Part shown: one piece after another, positions 7,252-11,974 of the stretch
Layout: each line of letters begins with the position of its first letter
How positions within the stretch are numbered: the stretch's first letter is position 1
NCBI GenBank assembly: GCA_947445425.1
Contig: CANFFA010000030.1
Location: 1-11,974 of the forward strand
Source: Paludibacteraceae bacterium
Lineage (GTDB): Bacteria > Bacteroidota > Bacteroidia > Bacteroidales > Paludibacteraceae
Direction: 5' to 3'
DNA length: 11,974 bases
Position numbers and translations under genes: made by a program
Notes under the pieces: model-generated
What the model saw: the letters and a program-made list of their open reading frames with translations, nothing else
Told to the model about the DNA's origin: nothing
The model's database searches: none

Positions 7252-9729
7252 TTACTGTTCTACCCCCTCCATATTCCCTTCTCCATTTCCTTCTTTTTTC
7301 ATCTTTTCAGCCTTTTTGGGTTTAATATTCCCAAAATTATAACTTACCGATAGTCCAAACATGCGTCCATGTTGGAATGAATAGCTTTCTTGTGAATAGC
7401 TCTTTCCATTGGTAAACGCCCAGCTTCGACGAGAATTGAAAATATCAGATAAAGTAAAGCTAACATTCAATTTTCTGTCGAAAAATGATTGTCTTAATCC
7501 AAAATCCACAAAATAGTTTTCTTTTTGAATACCTTGATTAATTAATTGTGGTGAAATATACTTTGCTGTGATCTGTCCTGAAAGCGTTTTACTTAACATC
7601 ACATTCGCAATTTCACTAACATTCCAAGATAGATTCTCTTGTCCTGAGAATTTTATCTTGAAACTAGGATCATAGGGATCGATGTATGTGGAGGAATCCC
7701 TTACACCATAAAAAACATTCACTGTAGATGTTAAACTTAGTATTGTAAAAAACCTATTCTTTGAAACAAGCTCTAAACCAGTATTTTGTGAATGAGAAAT
7801 ATTCATGGAAGTACTTTCCATTACATTATTTTTGTTTAGAAAACTTCCAGTCTGAATTACATTATCGTTGTAACGATAATAGAGTGATCCCGATAAAGTG
7901 TGCTCGTCCCAGCTTTTTATATAATTAAATTCAGTTGCGTAAGAATATTCTGGTGTTAAATCAGCATTTCCATGACTGATGTTGGTCAAGTCAGAATAAT
8001 TAAGAAAAGGGTTGAGCTGCGAGCCATGAGGGCGGTTCACCCTGCTCGTAACATTTAGCTGAATTTCATTCTTATTGGGAAGAGAATAGGATACAAATAA
8101 ACTAGGAAAAAATCGATAGCTGGATTTAACGGGAATCGGTTGTGGGATTATAGTTCCGAGCGAATCTTTAATTTCATTAGTTGAATTACGACTTAACATT
8201 TCACCCCTTAATCCTGCTTGAAGGTTCAATTTATCATAACGATTGCCAAAAGTAAAATAGGCAGCATTTATTTTTTCCAAATAATTGAACTCATTGTAAT
8301 AGTTAATAAAGGGCGTATTAGTTGTTTTGGAACCATCAGAAAGGCTTTCACGATTTTTAATTTGAGATTGTAGACCTGATTCAAATTTTCCGGCGTCCCC
8401 AATTTTTTGTGTATAATCTAATTTAAACACATATTCATCACTCTCACCTTCTATGTGTTGAATTTGATTCTGATTAGTAGTACCTACGAAGTTAGTTTGA
8501 GTCGTTGCTTCATCATTGTAACGAATGTGTTTGGAATAGGACAAACTTGAAGTTAAAAAAGTTCCTTTGGTATCAAAATCATGACGAAAATCTAAATTTA
8601 CATCTCCCCCACCAATCTCACCATCACTAATCACCTTTCTACTGTACTCTTTGTAACTACCGATTGGCAGTGGAGCAGTAAATAAAAAGTGATTCAGGTT
8701 GTCTGAATATCTACTCATGTTAAAGCCCAAACCAGAGAGGCTTATCGTATTTTTATTGTCGAGGTGATAGTCAAAACCTCCACGGCTAAATAAACCTCCA
8801 TAACCATTGTTAGAGCTATTTCCTTGAAGGATGGAATCTTTACTCGTCTCATAAAAACGTCTACTCCATCCATCGTTGTATTTATTCATTTGGCGATAGC
8901 CGAGGTTGAGATAAGCATCAATTTTGCTACTACTGTAGTTGAAGCTTGTTCCCAAAGTTCCACCTGGCTTGATCATCCCATTTGAATATTTACTACCGTC
9001 AGAATACATCGTTCCAGCGGATACACTTCCATAATAGCCTGCATTTCTATTCTTTTTGAGGACTAAATTGATGATTCCTGCCGTTCCATCCGGATTGTAT
9101 TTCGCCGATGGATTGGTCATTATTTCTACAGACTCAACACTTTCAGCAGGCATTTGTTGCAAAACTTGCGCCCTGTTATCAGCGGTTAGACCAGAAGGTT
9201 TTCCATTGATCCAAATTTCCACACTAGCATTGTTTCTGAGTGCTACATTACCCTCATTGTCAACATCTACCGAAGGAATATTTTTTAATGCATCGGAAGC
9301 TGAACCTCCTGCAGTAGCAATACTCTGATCTACACTATATACTTTTTTATCAACTTCAATTCGCATTTGAGAACCTTGTCCAGTCACGCTTACCTCCTTG
9401 AGTGTTTTACTATCAGATTCTAATCTTAACTCACCTATATTTAAGGTGTCTACGCCAATATTAACGGGTTTAAAAAATGATTTATAACCCACAAAGCTGA
9501 TGCGAACCATATACTTCCCTATAGATAGATTAGTAAATACAAACTGTCCATTTTGATTTGTAGTACCGCCAGCAGCAGGAATTTTGGAGCTAGGTTGCAT
9601 AACCGCAACATTTACAAACTCTAATGGAGAAAGTGTAGTTCCATCCACTACAATACCTTTGATGGCAGGAGCCGAGAATAGAGTAAACGTGAAAAACAAA
9701 GCCGTGATAGGAAAAAAAAACTTTTTCAT
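7252..9729 (-). CDS. Outer-membrane beta-barrel receptor (TonB-dependent receptor superfamily)
   Basis: An 825-residue outer-membrane protein. It opens with a signal peptide (MKKFFFPITALFFTFTLFSA). A carboxypeptidase-D-like regulatory fold follows at about 23-103 (IKGIVVDGTTLSPLEFVNV, NQNGQFVFTNLSIGKYMVRISFVGY). The plug domain spans about 120-228 (SASDALKNIPSVDVDNEGNVALRNN, INGKPSG, VESVEIMTNPSAKYNPDGTAGIINLVLKK). A long barrel of alternating aromatic strands comes next, ending near LSVSYNFGN. The last 20 or so residues form a Lys/Gly/Glu-rich tail. This is the Bacteroidota outer-membrane beta-barrel family related to TonB-dependent transporters. Such proteins may import siderophores, metals or peptides, but the ligand is not readable here and no SusD-like partner is adjacent. 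The ATG at 9729 is chosen over one at 9759 because it begins the signal peptide directly. The gene follows the pyruvate kinase terminator and is probably transcribed alone. Confidence 0.93.
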   Translation of the reverse strand: MKKFFFPITALFFTFTLFSAPAIKGIVVDGTTLSPLEFVNVAVMQPSSKIPAAGGTTNQNGQFVFTNLSIGKYMVRISFVGYKSFFKPVNIGVDTLNIGELRLESDSKTLKEVSVTGQGSQMRIEVDKKVYSVDQSIATAGGSASDALKNIPSVDVDNEGNVALRNNASVEIWINGKPSGLTADNRAQVLQQMPAESVESVEIMTNPSAKYNPDGTAGIINLVLKKNRNAGYYGSVSAGTMYSDGSKYSNGMIKPGGTLGTSFNYSSSKIDAYLNLGYRQMNKYNDGWSRRFYETSKDSILQGNSSNNGYGGLFSRGGFDYHLDNKNTISLSGLGFNMSRYSDNLNHFLFTAPLPIGSYKEYSRKVISDGEIGGGDVNLDFRHDFDTKGTFLTSSLSYSKHIRYNDEATTQTNFVGTTNQNQIQHIEGESDEYVFKLDYTQKIGDAGKFESGLQSQIKNRESLSDGSKTTNTPFINYYNEFNYLEKINAAYFTFGNRYDKLNLQAGLRGEMLSRNSTNEIKDSLGTIIPQPIPVKSSYRFFPSLFVSYSLPNKNEIQLNVTSRVNRPHGSQLNPFLNYSDLTNISHGNADLTPEYSYATEFNYIKSWDEHTLSGSLYYRYNDNVIQTGSFLNKNNVMESTSMNISHSQNTGLELVSKNRFFTILSLTSTVNVFYGVRDSSTYIDPYDPSFKIKFSGQENLSWNVSEIANVMLSKTLSGQITAKYISPQLINQGIQKENYFVDFGLRQSFFDRKLNVSFTLSDIFNSRRSWAFTNGKSYSQESYSFQHGRMFGLSVSYNFGNIKPKKAEKMKKEGNGEGNMEGVEQ

Positions 9730-9788
9730 GCGTAAATAATTGTTTTTAAGTTGTCGCATGGAACTCGCATGCCAATTTTTATGGTCAT
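9726..9788 (-). other. Possible 20-codon upstream ORF overlapping the receptor start
   Basis: On the minus strand an ATG at 9788 opens 20 codons (MTIKIGMRVPCDNLKTIIYA) whose TGA overlaps the receptor ATG as ATGA. Such an overlap can couple translation. The peptide resembles nothing I know, and an ORF this short can arise by chance, so this is only a candidate leader. Confidence 0.15.
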
Positions 9789-9807
9789 AGGTGAATACTC
9801 CTATTCA
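9754..9807. promoter_or_regulatory. Repeats in the receptor upstream region
   Basis: TCGCATG occurs twice as a direct repeat, 11 bases apart (9754-9760 and 9765-9771), close to one helical turn. CATGCG, its reverse complement core, overlaps the receptor start at 9727-9732. Further upstream is a 6-base-arm palindrome TGAATA-CTCC-TATTCA (9792-9807). These could be regulator sites for the receptor gene. No convincing TAnnTTTG promoter was found between 9730 and 9956. Confidence 0.25.
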
Positions 9808-9956
9808 TGCTCGTTTCATGTATGGACAGTTGAACTAAATGCTAAGCTAAAATAGGATAACCTAGGTATTAACGTTTAAAATAAAATTTATTATGTGATT
9901 GATGCTAATAATCAAAGCTTTGTTTAGACTGTAAATGACAGCAATGGTTTAAAGGC

Positions 9957-9990
9957 AAAAAAAAAGCGTTCAAAAAGAACGCTTTTTTTT
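9957..9990 (-). terminator. pyk: Rho-independent terminator of pyruvate kinase
   Basis: A hairpin with stem GCGTTC/GAACGC, lengthened by paired A and T runs, and a 5-base loop (9972-9976). Read on the minus strand it ends in nine T residues. It begins 17 bases after the pyk stop codon. It separates pyk from the receptor gene downstream on the same strand, so the receptor needs its own promoter. Confidence 0.9.
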
Positions 9991-10006
9991 AATATAAAAT
10001 ACCGAA

Positions 10007-11449
10007 TTAATTGTTCGGAAGTACATATTGATCGCGTGAAGCAAAGATTTTATCAATTTTATTCACTTCTAAGAAAGTAGTGCCATTTCCTTCACCAAAA
10101 CTTCCACTTAAATAGCTTACTAAATCAGTTTTTTCTAATTGACCACTTTTAAGAAATTCTTCTAAACCAGCAATGAAGTACTCTTGTGAATTTGCTTTTC
10201 CTGCTTGGTAAATAGGGAAAACACCATAAGAAAGAGCCAATTCACGAATCAAACGTTCGTGGTAACAGATTGCCAAGATAGGGTTTGTTCCACGGTGAGC
10301 TGCTAAATAACGAGCAGTGTTTCCTGTAAAGCTATCATTAACAATTGCTTTTGTGTTCAATTTTATACTTGCTTCTACCGCAGCATTGGCTAGGATAGAG
10401 GTAGTGTTAAATGTAGTAATCTCCATTGGTATGTCATTTTCAGACAATTTTGTCATTTCAGCTTCAAGACAAACTTTAGCCATGATGCGAACTGCCTCTA
10501 CTGGGTATTTACCATAGGCAGTTTCACCACTTAACATTACCGCATCGGTACGATAATAAATTGCATTTGCAATATCGGTGATCTCAGCACGGGTTGGACG
10601 TGGGTTTTTGATCATCGAGTGTAACATTTGAGTTGCTACAATTACAGGCTTGTTAGCTTGAACACATTTGCGAATCAAACGACGTTGAATACCCGGAATT
10701 TTCTCTTGTGCTACTTCAATACCCAAGTCACCACGAGCAATCATCACACCGTAAGTATGCTCAAGAATTTCGTCGATATTGTCAACACCTTCTTGGTTTT
10801 CAATTTTAGAGATGATTTTGATAGGACTCTTGTGAGCATCCAAGATGTCTTGGATATCAATCAAATCTTGTTTGTTACGAACAAAAGAGTGAGCAATAAA
10901 GTCCAATTTATTTTCGATAGCAAAAATGATATTTTTACGATCTTTTTCAGTCAATGAAGGCAAGTTGATACGAACGCCAGGAGTGTTTACACTTTTGCGA
11001 CTTCCCAATTCACCATCATTCAATACTTTACAGTTAAGATATTGATCATCTTTAGATAAAATATCTAATTCAATCTCGCCGTCATCAAATAGAATTCTGT
11101 CACCAACATTTAAGTCGCGTACAAAAAACGGATAGTTTACAGCAATACAGTCATTGTTCGAGATTACTGACTCGTCACCAGTTACCTTAATCAAATCACC
11201 AGTTTTTAAAACGATGGTATCGCTTTCTGCTTTAGTAGTACGTACTTCAGGACCTTTTGTATCCATCAAAATAGCGATGCTATTACTAACAGCACGAGTA
11301 TTGTTGACGATTTTCAAAAAACCTTCCGCTTGAAGGTGGGCAGAGTTCATACGAACTACGTTAACACCTTCGTTGTACAATTCACGGATAAAATCCACTT
11401 CACAACGTAAATCGCTAATGGTAGCGACAATTTTGGTTGACTTTGGCAT
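10007..11449 (-). CDS. pyk: Pyruvate kinase
   Basis: A 480-residue pyruvate kinase, the glycolytic enzyme that converts phosphoenolpyruvate and ADP to pyruvate and ATP in the cytoplasm. The A domain begins with TKIVATISDLR and VVRMNSAH (Arg33, Asn35 and Ser37 of the substrate and K+ site), followed by LMDTKGPEVRT (61-71). The B domain spans about 72-160. The catalytic core resumes with TPGVRINLPSLTEKD (156-170), IISKIENQEG (K215 catalytic, E217 metal), MIARGDLGIE (D241 metal), VATQMLHSMIKNPRPTRAE and AVMLSGETAYGKYP. The C domain (about 350-480) is complete. Length is normal for bacterial enzymes. MPKSTKIVAT is the natural start and no upstream in-frame extension is plausible. A hairpin terminator follows the stop. 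The aroQ gene lies upstream on the same strand with a 144-base gap. Effector control cannot be read from the sequence. Confidence 0.98.
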   Translation of the reverse strand: MPKSTKIVATISDLRCEVDFIRELYNEGVNVVRMNSAHLQAEGFLKIVNNTRAVSNSIAILMDTKGPEVRTTKAESDTIVLKTGDLIKVTGDESVISNNDCIAVNYPFFVRDLNVGDRILFDDGEIELDILSKDDQYLNCKVLNDGELGSRKSVNTPGVRINLPSLTEKDRKNIIFAIENKLDFIAHSFVRNKQDLIDIQDILDAHKSPIKIISKIENQEGVDNIDEILEHTYGVMIARGDLGIEVAQEKIPGIQRRLIRKCVQANKPVIVATQMLHSMIKNPRPTRAEITDIANAIYYRTDAVMLSGETAYGKYPVEAVRIMAKVCLEAEMTKLSENDIPMEITTFNTTSILANAAVEASIKLNTKAIVNDSFTGNTARYLAAHRGTNPILAICYHERLIRELALSYGVFPIYQAGKANSQEYFIAGLEEFLKSGQLEKTDLVSYLSGSFGEGNGTTFLEVNKIDKIFASRDQYVLPNN

Positions 11450-11545
11450 AAAAATTTGTTTAAATGATTTACCCCTATCCGAAAAACTCAGACAGGAACG
11501 AAAATTGATTTATAATTAAGTTGATAATCTTAAAATTAACATTTA

Positions 11546-11578
11546 CAAATGATAACTGGCAATAAGTTAGATTGCAAA
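11546..11578 (-). promoter_or_regulatory. Candidate pyk promoter
   Basis: On the minus strand TTTG (11575-11578) is followed after 20 bases by TATCATTTG (11546-11554). This resembles the Bacteroidota -7 element with one extra base between TA and TTTG. It would give a leader of roughly 90 bases before the pyk ATG at 11449. The match is imperfect, and read-through from aroQ is an alternative. Confidence 0.3.
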
Positions 11579-11593
11579 TACTTGTTACAATTG

Positions 11594-11974
11594 TTAATCG
11601 AAATGCAGAGCGGCATCTATCGCCATTCTGTAAGAATCAAGTCCAAAACCAACGATACATCCTTTACACGCTTCTGATAAGAAGGAGTGATGCCGGAAAC
11701 TTTCGCGTTTAAAAACATTTGAGATGTGTACTTCCAAAACAGGGGTGGTGATTGACCGAATGGCATCGGCAATTGCAATTGAAGTGTGGGTGTAGGCGCC
11801 GGCATTGAGCACTATAGCATCGTAGGAAAATCCTACCTCGTGAATTTTATCGATTAGAAAGCCCTCGGTATTGGATTGGAAATAGGACAGTTGTACTTCT
11901 GGGAAAAGTGTTTTGAGCGTAGCAAAATAATCCTCGAAGGAGAGACTGCCGTAAACAGTTGGCTCTCGTTTGCC
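11594..11974 (-). CDS. aroQ: Type II 3-dehydroquinate dehydratase, N-terminus cut by window edge
   Basis: The minus-strand frame runs from the right edge for 126 codons to the TAA at 11594-11596. The family is about 140-150 residues long, so only about a dozen N-terminal residues are missing. It opens with GKREPTVYG, which holds the conserved Arg and catalytic Tyr of the lid. It continues with QSNTEGFLIDKIHE, VLNAGAYTHTSIAIADAI (substrate-binding Asn and the following Gly-Ala-Tyr/Thr-His-Thr loop), EVHISNVFKRESFRHHSFLS (catalytic His in EVH, lid Arg) and GFGLDSYRMAIDA. The enzyme removes water from 3-dehydroquinate to give 3-dehydroshikimate, the third step of the shikimate pathway, and forms a dodecamer. 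All catalytic positions visible here are intact. It lies upstream of pyk on the same strand; the two need not be co-transcribed. Confidence 0.96.
   Translation of the reverse strand, partial: GKREPTVYGSLSFEDYFATLKTLFPEVQLSYFQSNTEGFLIDKIHEVGFSYDAIVLNAGAYTHTSIAIADAIRSITTPVLEVHISNVFKRESFRHHSFLSEACKGCIVGFGLDSYRMAIDAALHFD

Noticed and set aside
7238..7257. Hairpin CAGTAA/TTACTG over the receptor stop codon as a terminator
   Set aside because: Only six weak base pairs with an 8-base loop and no adjoining T run on the minus strand; the inverted repeat further on is a better candidate.
9056..9328. 90-codon plus-strand frame inside the receptor gene
   Set aside because: It is antisense to the conserved plug domain and has no promoter or recognisable domain.
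9730..9759. Receptor start at 9759 (MRQLKNNYLR extension)
   Set aside because: It would put ten residues before a textbook signal peptide that begins with MKKFFF at 9729.
10628..10957. 109-codon plus-strand frame inside pyruvate kinase
   Set aside because: It is antisense to the intact catalytic core of pyk, with no family resemblance; a shadow of the real gene.

Overview
The window most likely comes from a member of the Bacteroidota. It is AT-rich, and its genes lack clear Shine-Dalgarno sequences. Several starts are preceded by the Bacteroidota-type promoter (-33 TTTG, about 19 bases, -7 TAnnTTTG). It also encodes an outer-membrane beta-barrel receptor with an N-terminal carboxypeptidase-D-like regulatory domain, a hallmark of the phylum. 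The genus cannot be fixed from the sequence.

Layout. (1) Positions 1-1917, minus strand: a MarR-family repressor followed by a TolC-type outer-membrane efflux channel cut by the left edge. Both promoters carry the same palindrome, TTGA-N5-TCAA, between or over the promoter elements, which suggests an autoregulated drug or stress efflux unit whose pump genes lie to the left. (2) Positions 2073-4850, plus strand: a 925-residue protein that I cannot assign to a named family. Its N-terminal half resembles a degenerate PHP-type metal-dependent hydrolase, followed by a cluster of membrane segments and a soluble tail. (3) Positions 4909-6711, minus strand: a long-chain fatty-acid-CoA ligase, convergent with the previous gene across a shared hairpin terminator. 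(4) Positions 6712-7251: a gene-free stretch dominated by a 151-base imperfect inverted repeat that looks like a dispersed intergenic element. (5) Positions 7252-9729, minus strand: the outer-membrane beta-barrel receptor. (6) Positions 10007-11449, minus strand: pyruvate kinase with a strong rho-independent terminator. (7) Positions 11594-11974, minus strand: type II 3-dehydroquinate dehydratase, cut at its N-terminus by the right edge.

Most of the window is core metabolism (pyruvate kinase, shikimate pathway, fatty-acid activation) plus envelope functions (efflux, outer-membrane receptor). No mobile element, CRISPR array, RNA gene or defence cluster is visible. The best leads are the PHP-like/membrane fusion protein, the shared MarR operator and the large intergenic inverted repeat.
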